Source: an uncultured Bacteroidales bacterium
Lineage (GTDB): Bacteria > Bacteroidota > Bacteroidia > Bacteroidales > Bacteroidaceae
Reading direction: 5' to 3'
DNA length: 64,000 nt
NCBI GenBank assembly: GCA_902788865.1
Contig: CADALZ010000003.1
Location: forward strand, 1-64,000
Of this stretch, positions 7,747 through 16,609 are shown one piece after another. How positions within the stretch are numbered: the first letter of the stretch is position 1; each line of letters opens with the position of its first letter. The notes beneath the pieces are model-generated. The model worked only from the letters and a program-made list of their open reading frames with translations. It was not told the origin of the DNA and searched no databases. Made by a program: the position numbers and the translations under genes.

Positions 7747-9444
7747 TTAAAGATAGGATAAGTATAGATAGTTGGTGGCAGCTGGATATTCTGCAGCCAG
7801 CGTGTCTATTTGATTGACTTTAGGTAATATACCTAAATCCTTTCGCCATTGGCGCACCTTCAGCCCTGCTGCTTCCATAGTCATGTAGGCCTCTAAGCCC
7901 AGCGCACGGGCTATCTGGAAATCTGAGAATCCGTATATCTTGGCTTCTCGGAGAAGCTCCAGAAACTCGGGAGCTTCCAGATACTCCATAAACTCGGAGG
8001 GCTCCATGAAGGTGGAGAGCGTAGCTATATGATTGAATGTTCGCAGCTTATGATCTATCTCTATGATATGCTTCAACTTATATAAGAACCAGCGATCTAT
8101 CTGTGTCAGACGGTGTAGCTGCTCTATGCTATAGCCCAACTGCATGGCATCGGCGAGTGCGAAGATTCGGTTTTCTGTGGCATGCTGAAGGGATTCGCTG
8201 AGGTTTCCTTTTACAATCTCCTTGTTCTCTACAAATCCGTGCATCCCTTGTCCAATCATGCGCAGCCCTTTCTGTATGGCTTCTTCGAACGTCCGACCTA
8301 TCGCCATCACTTCGCCAACGCTCTTCATCGACGAACCCAGTTGGTGGCTCACACCATGAAACTTTGTCAGGTCCCAGCGGGGTATCTTGCATACCACATA
8401 GTCGAGAGCAGGCTCAAAAAAAGCGGTGGTGGTCTTAGTCACAGAGTTCTTCAGTTCAAAAAGTCCGTATCCCAAGCCCAACTTAGCTGCCACAAAAGCC
8501 AAAGGGTAACCAGTGGCTTTCGAGGCTAATGCCGATGATCGACTGAGGCGGGCGTTTACTTCTATCACGCGATAATCCTCTGAATTAGGGTCGAGCGCAT
8601 ACTGCACATTGCATTCCCCAATAATGCCTATGTGGCGGATAATCTTGATGGCAAGGGCGCGGAGCTTGTGGTACTCTGCATTCGTCAGTGTCTGACTTGG
8701 AGCTACCACGATAGACTCACCCGTGTGAATGCCTAATGGGTCGAAGTTCTCCATGTTGCAGACGGTGATACAGTTGTCGTAACGATCACGCACCACCTCG
8801 TATTCTATTTCTTTCCAACCTCTGAGAGACTTCTCTACCAGCACTTGCGGTGAAAATGAGAACGCTTCTTCGGCTTGCTTCAGCAGTTCTTTTTCGTTGT
8901 CGCAAAAGCCCGATCCTAAACCTCCCAGGGCATAGGCGGCTCGTAGAATGACGGGATATCCTAAGGTATCTGCCGCTTTCCGCACACTTTCAATGTCGCT
9001 GCAGGCTTGGCTTTTGATGGTTTTTACGTTAATCTCATCAAGGCGACGAACAAATAGTTCTCGGTCTTCTGTGTCAATGATGGCTTGTATGGGAGTTCCC
9101 AACACATTCACACCATATTTATCTAATACACCGTCTTGGTAGAGTTTCACACCACAGTTGAGTGCTGTCTGACCGCCAAATGAGAGCAGGATGCTGTCTG
9201 GGCGTTCTTTCTCAATAATACGCGTCACAAAGTCAGGTTGTACGGGATGGAAGTACACTTTGTCGGCTATCCCCTCGGAGGTCTGCACGGTAGCGATGTT
9301 GGGATTGATGAGCACCGTCTCTATGCCTTCTTCCTTGAGGGCTTTTAGGGCTTGCGAACCGCTGTAGTCGAATTCTCCTGCCTGTCCTATCTTCAAAGCT
9401 CCACTGCCGAGGAGCAGTACTTTCTTAATGCTACTGTCTGTCAT
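7747..9444 (-). CDS. carB: Carbamoyl-phosphate synthase large subunit, N-terminal half only
   Basis: A protein of 565 aa, where normal CarB has about 1,070. It contains the first ATP-grasp unit (the [17 protein letters not shown] loop at 13-29 and the glycine-rich [10 protein letters not shown]) and the following oligomerisation domain. It ends at ...NYLYLSYL, the linker where the second synthetase half normally begins. The next 28 bp lead straight to glmS with no remnant of the second ATP-grasp or of the allosteric domain, so this is a clean absence and not a frameshift. Split CarB proteins exist in Aquifex and Methanocaldococcus, so the partner may be elsewhere. It lies 3 bp after carA. Confidence 0.9.
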   Translation of the reverse strand: MTDSSIKKVLLLGSGALKIGQAGEFDYSGSQALKALKEEGIETVLINPNIATVQTSEGIADKVYFHPVQPDFVTRIIEKERPDSILLSFGGQTALNCGVKLYQDGVLDKYGVNVLGTPIQAIIDTEDRELFVRRLDEINVKTIKSQACSDIESVRKAADTLGYPVILRAAYALGGLGSGFCDNEKELLKQAEEAFSFSPQVLVEKSLRGWKEIEYEVVRDRYDNCITVCNMENFDPLGIHTGESIVVAPSQTLTNAEYHKLRALAIKIIRHIGIIGECNVQYALDPNSEDYRVIEVNARLSRSSALASKATGYPLAFVAAKLGLGYGLFELKNSVTKTTTAFFEPALDYVVCKIPRWDLTKFHGVSHQLGSSMKSVGEVMAIGRTFEEAIQKGLRMIGQGMHGFVENKEIVKGNLSESLQHATENRIFALADAMQLGYSIEQLHRLTQIDRWFLYKLKHIIEIDHKLRTFNHIATLSTFMEPSEFMEYLEAPEFLELLREAKIYGFSDFQIARALGLEAYMTMEAAGLKVRQWRKDLGILPKVNQIDTLAAEYPAATNYLYLSYL

Positions 9445-9447
9445 GGC

Positions 9448-10533
9448 TCAATCATCTAAGAGGTTAACAAATTCATCGAAAAGAAATTCCGTATCTACGG
9501 GGCCTGAACAGGCTTCAGGATGAAACTGTGCAGACAACCACGGATGTGTCTTGTGGCGAATGCCTTCGTTGGAACCATCGTTCATATTCAGAAACAGCTC
9601 TTCCCAGTCTGATGGCAGAGTCTTCGCATCTACAGCATAGCCATGATTCTGGGAAGTGACAAAACACTTGTTGGTTCCCACTTGTCTGACGGGCTGATTA
9701 TGGCTTCGATGGCCATATTTTAGTTTGTATGTCTTCGCGCCAGCAGCCTTTGCAAGCAATTGGTTCCCCAGACAAATGCCCATGCAAGGTCTTGTGTGTT
9801 CACTTTGAAGGAACTGTCTGATATGTCTGACTGTTATTTCACATAAGTCAGGATCGCCAGGCCCATTGGCCAGGAAAAGGCCATCGAACTCAAGCTGGTT
9901 GAAATCATAGTTCCACGGCACTCTGACGACCTCAATGCCTCTTTTCAGCAAGCAACGTATAATGTTGGCCTTCACACCGCAATCTACAAGCACTACACGG
10001 TGCTTTATCGTGGTAGGGTGATAGGTGATGATGTCTTTGCAACTCACACGCTCTACCCAGTTCACAGCTCCATATCGTGAGGTGATTGTCGCCTCCTCTG
10101 CATCATCTATGACAATTCTTCCCATCATGACACCGCGTTCACGCAGCTTGATGGTAAGTCGTCTGGTATCTATACCTGTGATGGCAGGTATTCTTTCGCG
10201 CTTTAGCCATGAACCCAATGACTCCTGAGCATTCCAGTGAGAAAAGTCAGAACTATAATCTGCTACGATAAGGGCTGATACGTGGATATGATTGCTTTCA
10301 AGAAATGTGGGCAAGCCGTCGGCTCCACTGCTCATAGGAGGTACACCATAATTTCCTAAGAGAGGATAGGTCATGACCAGTATCTGACCTGCATAGCTGG
10401 GGTCTGTCAGGCTTTCTGGATAACCAGTCATGGCAGTATTGAAAACCACCTCGCCAGACAGTCCTTGCTCATGCCCAAACGACCAACCCGCAAATTGGCT
10501 TCCGTCATCTAATATTAGAATCGCTCTTCTCAT
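9448..10533 (-). CDS. carA: Carbamoyl-phosphate synthase small subunit
   Basis: A protein of 361 aa. The frame is open upstream into purF, but ATG 10533 (MRRAILILDDG) matches the family start and lies 2 bp after the purF stop. The N-terminal CarA domain (about 1-150) is followed by a class I glutaminase with nucleophile Cys254 in GICLGNQ and His338/Glu340 in AQFHPEA. It supplies ammonia from glutamine to CarB for arginine and pyrimidine synthesis. It is complete, unlike the adjacent carB. Position in purF-carA-carB with 2-3 bp gaps implies translational coupling. Confidence 0.93.
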   Translation of the reverse strand: MRRAILILDDGSQFAGWSFGHEQGLSGEVVFNTAMTGYPESLTDPSYAGQILVMTYPLLGNYGVPPMSSGADGLPTFLESNHIHVSALIVADYSSDFSHWNAQESLGSWLKRERIPAITGIDTRRLTIKLRERGVMMGRIVIDDAEEATITSRYGAVNWVERVSCKDIITYHPTTIKHRVVLVDCGVKANIIRCLLKRGIEVVRVPWNYDFNQLEFDGLFLANGPGDPDLCEITVRHIRQFLQSEHTRPCMGICLGNQLLAKAAGAKTYKLKYGHRSHNQPVRQVGTNKCFVTSQNHGYAVDAKTLPSDWEELFLNMNDGSNEGIRHKTHPWLSAQFHPEACSGPVDTEFLFDEFVNLLDD

Positions 10534-10535
10534 CT

Positions 10536-12275
10536 TTATAATTGCATTTTTAAAACATTTTCTACATAATTGGCATACGCTTGGTTTACCATACGAATGC
10601 CGCCAGGGGTTGGATAGTCGCCGCTGAAGTACCAGTCGCCAAGGTGATGAGGGCACGCATGGTGCAGTCCTTTTATACTCTGGAATACTAATTCTATCGG
10701 CGTGCTCATTCCTTTCGGACGAAGCATGTCTATGATTTTGTGGTTTATCTCTTCCACCGTGAAGGGCTCGTAGATGGCACAAACGTGGTTCTTCTCCAGT
10801 GGGGAATTTCTGCAGGCGCGGTACGTATCTGCAATCAACTTCTCCATGCCACGTTCTTTGATCAATGAAATGGCAGCGCGAAAGGCACAGAGTTCTTCCA
10901 GTCTTGACATGTCTATGCCATAATAGTCGGGATAGCGTATCTGTGGTGAACTGGAGACCATTACGATCTTATGTGGATGCAGTCGGTCGAGTATCTTGAA
11001 TATGCTTTCCTTAAGAGTGGTTCCTCTCACGATGCTGTCGTCTATTATCACAAGGTTGTCTTTATAAGGATGCAGACTTCCATAAGTGATATCATAGACA
11101 TGGGCAGCAAGATCGTTCCGCTCGTTTCCTTCTGCGATGAAAGTACGAAGTTTGATGTCTTTCCAGACTACCTTTTCAGTCCTTACCTTGGAGTATAGCT
11201 GCCGAATGCCATCGACCATACCGTAGAATGCTACCTCTGCTGTATTAGGAATATAAGAGAATACGGTGTGTTCCACATCGCTGTCAATGGCTTTCAGAAT
11301 AGGGTGGGTGAGTTGCTCGCCAAGTCGCTTTCGCTCTTGGTAGATATCGTAATCAGAACCTCTGCTGAAATAGATACGCTCGAAGGAACAGGCACTTTGC
11401 TTCTGTTGTGTAAGAATCTGCTCAAGAGAGATTTCTCCATTTCGATGCACGATAATGGCTTGTCCGGGACGAAGTTCAGTAATGTCGTCGGTCTCTATGC
11501 CGAAGGTGGTCTGAATGACAGGACGCTCACTGGCCAGCACCATGACCTCCTCATCCTTGTAATAGAATGCTGGGCGTATGCCCCAAGGATCACGTATGGC
11601 AAACAGCTCACCACTACCCGTCAGACCGCACATCACGTAGCCACCATCGAAATGAGGCATAGTGGTGCGCAATACATTTGCTATAGACACATGGTTGTCA
11701 ATGTATTGGGTAATATCAGTTCCTTGAAGTCCTTTCTCCTTGGCTATATTAAAGAGCCGTTCTACTTCTCGGTCAAGTCGATGCCCCATAAGTTCAAGGG
11801 TGATATAGGAATCTCCATAAATGCGGGGCGACTGTCCCTGCTGTGTCAGGAGTGAAAAAATCTCGTCAATATTTGTCATGTTGAAGTTGCCGCATAGGCA
11901 TAGGTTCTTTGCCCGCCAATTATTGCGTCGCAGGAATGGATGCACATATTTCAGTCCGCTTTTTCCTGTGGTAGAATAACGGAGATGCCCCATGAATAAT
12001 TCCCCAGCCATAGACGGCTCCACTCTCGAGAATATTTCTGTAATGGCATCTTTCCCTTCTGCCTTTTCGCGAAACATATATTCTGCGCCTGGCTTGGTAT
12101 GAAGATTCACGGTGGCAAATCCGGCTCCTTCCTGTCCGCGATTATGCTGCTTCTCCATCATCAGATAGAGCTTATTGAATCCATACGCCCAGGTGCCATA
12201 CTTCTGCTCATAATAGGATAGGGGCTTTAAAAGACGGATCATCGCCACCCCACATTCATGTCTTAACTCTTCCAT
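10536..12275 (-). CDS. purF: Amidophosphoribosyltransferase (Bacteroidota long form)
   Basis: A protein of 579 aa. ATG 12275 (MEELRHECGV) is preferred over a TTG two codons upstream; either start overlaps the pyrG 3' end (by 13 bp from the ATG). The N-terminal class II glutaminase uses the cysteine of HECGV, exposed after removal of a short propeptide, and includes NRGQEGAG. The phosphoribosyltransferase domain has the PRPP loop VIIDDSIVRGTT. It catalyses the first step of purine synthesis. The C-terminal extension after the PRPP domain is longer than in E. coli PurF. The overlap with pyrG and the 2-bp gap to carA show an operon joining purine and pyrimidine genes. Confidence 0.9.
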   Translation of the reverse strand: MEELRHECGVAMIRLLKPLSYYEQKYGTWAYGFNKLYLMMEKQHNRGQEGAGFATVNLHTKPGAEYMFREKAEGKDAITEIFSRVEPSMAGELFMGHLRYSTTGKSGLKYVHPFLRRNNWRAKNLCLCGNFNMTNIDEIFSLLTQQGQSPRIYGDSYITLELMGHRLDREVERLFNIAKEKGLQGTDITQYIDNHVSIANVLRTTMPHFDGGYVMCGLTGSGELFAIRDPWGIRPAFYYKDEEVMVLASERPVIQTTFGIETDDITELRPGQAIIVHRNGEISLEQILTQQKQSACSFERIYFSRGSDYDIYQERKRLGEQLTHPILKAIDSDVEHTVFSYIPNTAEVAFYGMVDGIRQLYSKVRTEKVVWKDIKLRTFIAEGNERNDLAAHVYDITYGSLHPYKDNLVIIDDSIVRGTTLKESIFKILDRLHPHKIVMVSSSPQIRYPDYYGIDMSRLEELCAFRAAISLIKERGMEKLIADTYRACRNSPLEKNHVCAIYEPFTVEEINHKIIDMLRPKGMSTPIELVFQSIKGLHHACPHHLGDWYFSGDYPTPGGIRMVNQAYANYVENVLKMQL

Positions 12276-13867
12276 AGGCAAGCTTTGATAAAGTCCATAA
12301 ACAAGGGGTGCGGTTGGAGCACTGTTGAGGAATATTCTGGATGAAACTGCGTGCCAATATACCAGCGGAGAGTTGGTATCTCTACAATTTCAACGAGGTT
12401 GGCAGATGGATTAAACCCTGCACATCGCATGCCATGTTGTTCATACTCTCCCAGATAAAGGTTGTTGAACTCATAGCGATGGCGATGACGCTCCTTTATA
12501 TGTAGCTTTTCCCCATAAGCTTTCCACGTGCGACTCTTGGGAATAAGCGTACAGTCGTAGGTTCCAAGTCGCATTGTGCCGCCCATCTGAGTGATAGTTT
12601 TCTGAGTTTCCATCAGATCTATGACGTTATGCGTAGTTTCTGGGTCTATCTCTGTGCTGTTGGCATCTGTATATCCTAAAACATTACGCGCAAATTCTAT
12701 GACCATCATCTGCATACCCAGACAGATTCCAAACGTTGGGATGTCATGCGTGCGGGTATATTCAGCAGTAATAATTTTGCCTTCTATGCCTCGTTGCCCA
12801 AATCCTGGACAGATTACTACCCCTGCCATGTCTTGAAGTTGCTCTGCTACATTATCTTGATTAAGAAACTCGCTGTTGATAAAGTGAGTCTTTACCTTTC
12901 TGTTATGATAGGTACAGGCATGAGCAAGACTTTCGAGGATACTCTTATATGCATCTTGTAAGTCGTATTTGCCTACGAGGGCAATGTTCACCACATCCTT
13001 GGCTTGTCTGCGACGTTCTAAGAAATCGTACCAAGACCCTAATTCTGCCTCTGCGATTGCTTCCACCTTCATTTTCTTCAGACAGATTTCATCCAGTCCT
13101 TGTTTCTGCATGTTGAGAGGCACTTCGTAGATACTTGGCAGGTCTTGGCTTTGGATGACTGCTTCCACATCCACATTACAGAAATGCGCCACCTTTCTCC
13201 TTAGATCATCATTTAGTTCGTGTTCAGTACGGAGCACCAAAACATCGGGTTGTATGCCAAATCCCTGTAGTTGCTTTACACTGGTTTGTGTGGGTTTGGT
13301 CTTCAGCTCTCCTGCTGCAGCGAGGTAGGGCACATAGGTTAGGTGTATGTTAAGTGCCCGAGAGGAACCCAATTCCCATCTTAGTTGTCTGATAGCTTCC
13401 AGAAATGGCTGGCTTTCTATATCACCGATGGTACCGCCGATTTCTGTAATAACGAAGTCAAGCGGTTGCTTGGAGGCATTTAGCAGAATGCGTCTCTTTA
13501 TTTCGTCCGTAATATGAGGCACAACTTGGATCGTTTTACCCAGATAGTCTCCTCGTCTTTCGCGTTCTATGACACTCTGATAAATGCGGCCTGTAGTGAC
13601 GCTGTTGTCGCGCGTAGTCTCAATGCCGGTAAATCGCTCGTAATGCCCTAAATCTAAATCTGTTTCCATGCCATCGGCAGTCACGTAGCACTCGCCATGT
13701 TCATAAGGATTTAGGGTTCCTGGGTCAATGTTGATGTAGGGATCAAATTTCTGAATCGTTATTCGGTAGCCTCGGGCTTGGAGAAGCTTCCCGAGCGATG
13801 CAGAAATAATGCCCTTACCAAGCGACGAGGTAACACCACCTGTAATAAATATGTACTTAGTATCCAT
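12263..13867 (-). CDS. pyrG: CTP synthase
   Basis: A protein of 534 aa, normal length. The N-terminal synthetase domain has FITGGVTSSLGKG and the DPYINIDPGTLNPYEHGE region. The C-terminal class I glutaminase has GICLGMQ and the TQFHPEY histidine/glutamate pair. It converts UTP to CTP with glutamine and ATP. It is first in the pyrG-purF-carA-carB string. The 70 bp upstream hold a hairpin (13893-13921) that separates it from the outer-membrane protein gene. Confidence 0.96.
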   Translation of the reverse strand: MDTKYIFITGGVTSSLGKGIISASLGKLLQARGYRITIQKFDPYINIDPGTLNPYEHGECYVTADGMETDLDLGHYERFTGIETTRDNSVTTGRIYQSVIERERRGDYLGKTIQVVPHITDEIKRRILLNASKQPLDFVITEIGGTIGDIESQPFLEAIRQLRWELGSSRALNIHLTYVPYLAAAGELKTKPTQTSVKQLQGFGIQPDVLVLRTEHELNDDLRRKVAHFCNVDVEAVIQSQDLPSIYEVPLNMQKQGLDEICLKKMKVEAIAEAELGSWYDFLERRRQAKDVVNIALVGKYDLQDAYKSILESLAHACTYHNRKVKTHFINSEFLNQDNVAEQLQDMAGVVICPGFGQRGIEGKIITAEYTRTHDIPTFGICLGMQMMVIEFARNVLGYTDANSTEIDPETTHNVIDLMETQKTITQMGGTMRLGTYDCTLIPKSRTWKAYGEKLHIKERHRHRYEFNNLYLGEYEQHGMRCAGFNPSANLVEIVEIPTLRWYIGTQFHPEYSSTVLQPHPLFMDFIKACLWKS

Positions 13868-13892
13868 TGTATAAACCTATTATTTCAAAATA

Positions 13893-13921
13893 AATCCTCT
13901 CCCCTGCAAATGCAGGAGAGA
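13893..13921. terminator. Possible terminator hairpin between the outer-membrane protein gene and pyrG
   Basis: An inverted repeat of CCTCTCCcCTGC / GCAGgAGAGAGG around a short AAAT loop lies between the stop at 13938 and pyrG. On the minus strand the stem is followed by an A/T-rich stretch but not a clean T-run, so it may only reduce read-through from glnK-amtB into pyrG. Confidence 0.45.
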
Positions 13922-13937
13922 GGTACCTGGCTAATTA

Positions 13938-14654
13938 TCATGATTGCATCGTAAACCCAAAAACCAGGTAAGCCTTTTGGGCACATGGATTAGCTATAAT
14001 CTGTCCGAATATAGGGATGCTGAATGTATCAGTCAGCTTGAGCTCTTTTGTGGCTTTCAGCGAAAGATTGGTCACAGAGAAACCGCTGGTGGCATACGAG
14101 GTGGTCGCAAAAGGGACGATGCCTCCAGTAGCCACCCAATCGACACTTCCTAATCGGAAGGGAACGCTCGCTTCCGCATAACTGCTGTAGGCTCGTTTGC
14201 CACTTTTGTTCACGCCATCATTACCAGCAAAGTTTGTAAACCATTGTAGGCTCATCACCCCGAAGTCATAACCAATTGTTGCTTCGAAGATATGGTTCGT
14301 TCCGTGTGCATCGTATTTGAAATAACGATTCTTTGGATCCAGACCCACATTAAACCAGTAGTCGGTAATGCCGAAACTTAATCCGCCGATGGTGTATGTG
14401 GCCGTCAGGTCAAACTCCTTTGTGTCACTCGAATCAGATAGTCCTACCGATCCCCATGCCGACAAAGAGAACCCTTGATAGCTCACTCCGAGTGTGGGTT
14501 GAAATGACACATTCCCCAAATCCTGCCCACGCCAGATATATTGGTTCACAATGTCTGCAGCAATGGTAGTTTCAACCTCTTTCTCCTGAGCCTCTATGGT
14601 CACTGCTCCAAAGAGCAGCCCAACCGTGAACAACACTTTATTAATCTTTCTCAT
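13938..14654 (-). CDS. Putative outer-membrane beta-barrel protein linked to amtB (TorF/Gcw_chp-like)
   Basis: A protein of 238 aa from ATG 14654 (MRKINKVLF), 11 bp after amtB. A signal peptide ends at IEAQ. The rest alternates polar and hydrophobic residues in strand-like stretches, with VNQYIWRGQ near the N terminus as in the TorF/Gcw_chp group, and ends in an amphipathic strand (YLVFGFTMQS). It is probably an outer-membrane barrel. Being third in glnK-amtB-omp suggests nitrogen-regulated expression, perhaps as a pore for ammonium or small nitrogen compounds; this is inference from position only. Confidence 0.65.
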   Translation of the reverse strand: MRKINKVLFTVGLLFGAVTIEAQEKEVETTIAADIVNQYIWRGQDLGNVSFQPTLGVSYQGFSLSAWGSVGLSDSSDTKEFDLTATYTIGGLSFGITDYWFNVGLDPKNRYFKYDAHGTNHIFEATIGYDFGVMSLQWFTNFAGNDGVNKSGKRAYSSYAEASVPFRLGSVDWVATGGIVPFATTSYATSGFSVTNLSLKATKELKLTDTFSIPIFGQIIANPCAQKAYLVFGFTMQS

Positions 14655-14665
14655 ATCTTTTGTTA

Positions 14666-15919
14666 TTAATTGTAACAACTTTCTCCGTGCTCATAGATAT
14701 CGAGTCCTTCCTCTTCTACACGGGCTTCCACACGTAAACCGTGTATCTTCTTGATTCCATAGAACAAGGCAAATCCGCAGGCTGCTGCCCAAAGGTCGAT
14801 GCATAGAATTCCGAAGCATTCTGCCCCGAAGAATCCCCAACCGTGACCATAGAAGACGCCGTTTGAGGTGGACAATAAACCCGTCATCAAGGTACCCAAG
14901 ATGCCACAGATACCATGTACACTGGAGGCACCTACGGGGTCGTCGATATGCAGCACATGGTCAATAAACTCAATAGCAAAGACAAGCACTAATCCACAAG
15001 CCAATCCGATGATGATAGCTCCAATAGGTGAAACAAGGTCACAGCCAGCTGTAATGCCGACGAGGCCAGCCAGCACTCCGTTCAGTGTCAATGATAGTGA
15101 AGGCTTACCATACTTTATCCAAGTGAGGAACATGGTGGCAGTTCCGCCGGCTACAGCTGATAAGTTAGTGGTCAAGAATACATGACTGATAGCTACGCGG
15201 TTTACTTCGCCAGAAGCAGCCAGTTGTGAACCAGGATTGAATCCAAACCAACCGAGCCATAAGATAAATACCCCCAGCGAGGCTAATGTTAGATTGTGGC
15301 CTGGTATAGCTCGACTCTTGCCGTCTGCTCCATACTTGCTAATGCGAGGCCCCAGAGCCATAGCACCTATCAATGCAAGTACTCCGCCTACACTATGCAC
15401 GATGGCCGAACCCGCAAAGTCGTGAAATACATCTCCGAAGGTTGTCATCATAAAACTGTCTGCAGCATCGTTGCAAAGCCAGCCGCCTCCCCATGTCCAG
15501 TGGCCCTCTACAGGATAAATAATCAGTGAGATAAAGGCACTGTATATAAGGTACATTGAGAACTTAGTGCGCTCTGCCATAGCACCGCTTACAATCGTAG
15601 CAGAGGTGGCGCAGAATACAGTTTCGAAGATTAGAAAACCTTCTACAGGTAGGTCACCATTATAAAAACTGAGGTCGCCCCAGTTGGGCATACCGATAAA
15701 ACCAGCGCCATCACTGCCAAACATGAAACCAAAGCCAATGAAGAAGAATAGCAACGATCCAAACATGAAATCTACAAAGTTTTTCATCAGAATATTGGCT
15801 GTATTCTTTCCCCGTGTGAAACCAGCTTCACAGAGCGCAAAGCCTGGTTGCATCCAGAAAACCAACATGGCTGCTAATAGCATCCATACGGTATCAAGTG
15901 ATAATCCTATTTCATTCAT
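14666..15919 (-). CDS. amtB: Ammonium transporter
   Basis: A protein of 417 aa with about eleven hydrophobic segments typical of Amt/MEP/Rh proteins. The two pore histidines are visible in HSVGGVLALIG and HGICGILGT, and the family signature FAGSAIVH is present. It carries ammonium across the inner membrane when nitrogen is scarce. It lies 26 bp downstream of the P-II gene, the standard pair in which P-II blocks the channel. No cleavable signal peptide is obvious. Confidence 0.95.
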   Translation of the reverse strand: MNEIGLSLDTVWMLLAAMLVFWMQPGFALCEAGFTRGKNTANILMKNFVDFMFGSLLFFFIGFGFMFGSDGAGFIGMPNWGDLSFYNGDLPVEGFLIFETVFCATSATIVSGAMAERTKFSMYLIYSAFISLIIYPVEGHWTWGGGWLCNDAADSFMMTTFGDVFHDFAGSAIVHSVGGVLALIGAMALGPRISKYGADGKSRAIPGHNLTLASLGVFILWLGWFGFNPGSQLAASGEVNRVAISHVFLTTNLSAVAGGTATMFLTWIKYGKPSLSLTLNGVLAGLVGITAGCDLVSPIGAIIIGLACGLVLVFAIEFIDHVLHIDDPVGASSVHGICGILGTLMTGLLSTSNGVFYGHGWGFFGAECFGILCIDLWAAACGFALFYGIKKIHGLRVEARVEEEGLDIYEHGESCYN

Positions 15920-15945
15920 AATCTTTCTACCTTTACCTTAATTAT

Positions 15946-16293
15946 TTACTTTTTGTCTCTCAGAACAGTGTCACCATTCTCTCCGGTACGAATCGACCAT
16001 GTGTCAATCATATCGCTTACGAAAATGCGCCCATCACCAATCTCACCAGTATGAGCCACTTTAAGAATGACGTTGACTGTAGGCTCCACGAATTGATCAC
16101 GACAGACAATAGTCAGGGCAACCCGTTCGATGACATCCGTTGAATACTGAACGCCACGATAAATCCTTTCTTCACGACTCTGACCTATGCCGTGTACATT
16201 ATGATACTCAAACCAGTTGATGTCCGATTGCAGCAACGCTTCTTTTACCTCTTCAAATTTTGTCTTGCGAATTATCGCTTCAATCCTTTTCAT
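15946..16293 (-). CDS. glnK: P-II family nitrogen regulator
   Basis: A protein of 115 aa, the usual P-II length. The first strand MKRIEAIIR, the T-loop region containing IYRGVQY with a tyrosine where enteric proteins are uridylylated, and the late VAHTGEIGDGRIFV (family signature GKIGDGKIFV) are all present. It senses 2-oxoglutarate and ATP/ADP and regulates AmtB. First gene of glnK-amtB-omp; the TAACTTTG promoter box lies 59 bp upstream. The T-loop differs from E. coli (INWFEYHNVHGIGQSREE), so modification by an adenylyl- or uridylyltransferase is not assured. Confidence 0.92.
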   Translation of the reverse strand: MKRIEAIIRKTKFEEVKEALLQSDINWFEYHNVHGIGQSREERIYRGVQYSTDVIERVALTIVCRDQFVEPTVNVILKVAHTGEIGDGRIFVSDMIDTWSIRTGENGDTVLRDKK

Positions 16294-16352
16294 ATTAATA
16301 CCTATTTAATTAATACTATGTCAATAAAACATAAACTGAATGCATTCGATTG

Positions 16353-16360
16353 CAAAGTTA
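16353..16360 (-). promoter_or_regulatory. glnK-amtB promoter -7 element
   Basis: On the minus strand it reads TAACTTTG, a match to TAnnTTTG, and is 59 bp before the glnK ATG. The -33 region has no TTTG, which would fit a promoter that needs an activator. Confidence 0.6.
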
Positions 16361-16417
16361 TGACAAAAGATTAATTTGAGGGGATAAAACTTTCACTTTG
16401 ATTCTTAATTTTTGGTG

Positions 16418-16509
16418 TTTGTAACGAATTGATATGTAATAATGCTTATTTATGTGTATTTTGTAACAAATCATCGTCTATTTTGTTTCAAAGTGTAATT
16501 TGCTTCAAA
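16418..16509. promoter_or_regulatory. Four TTTG-N3-(C/G)AA(A) sites between glnK and gltB
   Basis: Four near-identical 11-bp units are present: TTTGTAACGAA (16418-16428), TTTGTAACAAA (16460-16470), TTTGTTTCAAA (16482-16492) and TTTGCTTCAAA (16499-16509). Each is a dyad TTTG-N3-CAAA, the first with one change. Spacing from start to start is 42, 22 and 17 bp. The array lies between the divergent nitrogen operon promoters and ends 28 bp before the gltB -33 box, so it is a good candidate operator for a nitrogen regulator. Confidence 0.5.
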
Positions 16510-16537
16510 TAATAAGAATGAAAAAGAAAGATATTTG

Positions 16538-16568
16538 TTTGATTGTCTTTCTATTTGTACTATCTTTG
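16538..16568 (+). promoter_or_regulatory. gltB promoter
   Basis: TTTG (16538-16541), a 19-bp spacer and TATCTTTG (16561-16568) make a consensus Bacteroidota housekeeping promoter, 41 bp upstream of ATG 16610. It shows that the upstream in-frame ATG at 16535 cannot be the start. Confidence 0.75.
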
Positions 16569-16609
16569 CAAAGTTAAAAATACAAAAAGAAAGAATAAGC
16601 AAAAATAAT

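Noticed and set aside
7719-7770. A frameshift splitting a full-length carB
   Set aside because: No reading frame after the stop encodes the second ATP-grasp half; glmS begins 28 bp later. It is a true absence or deletion, not a frameshift.
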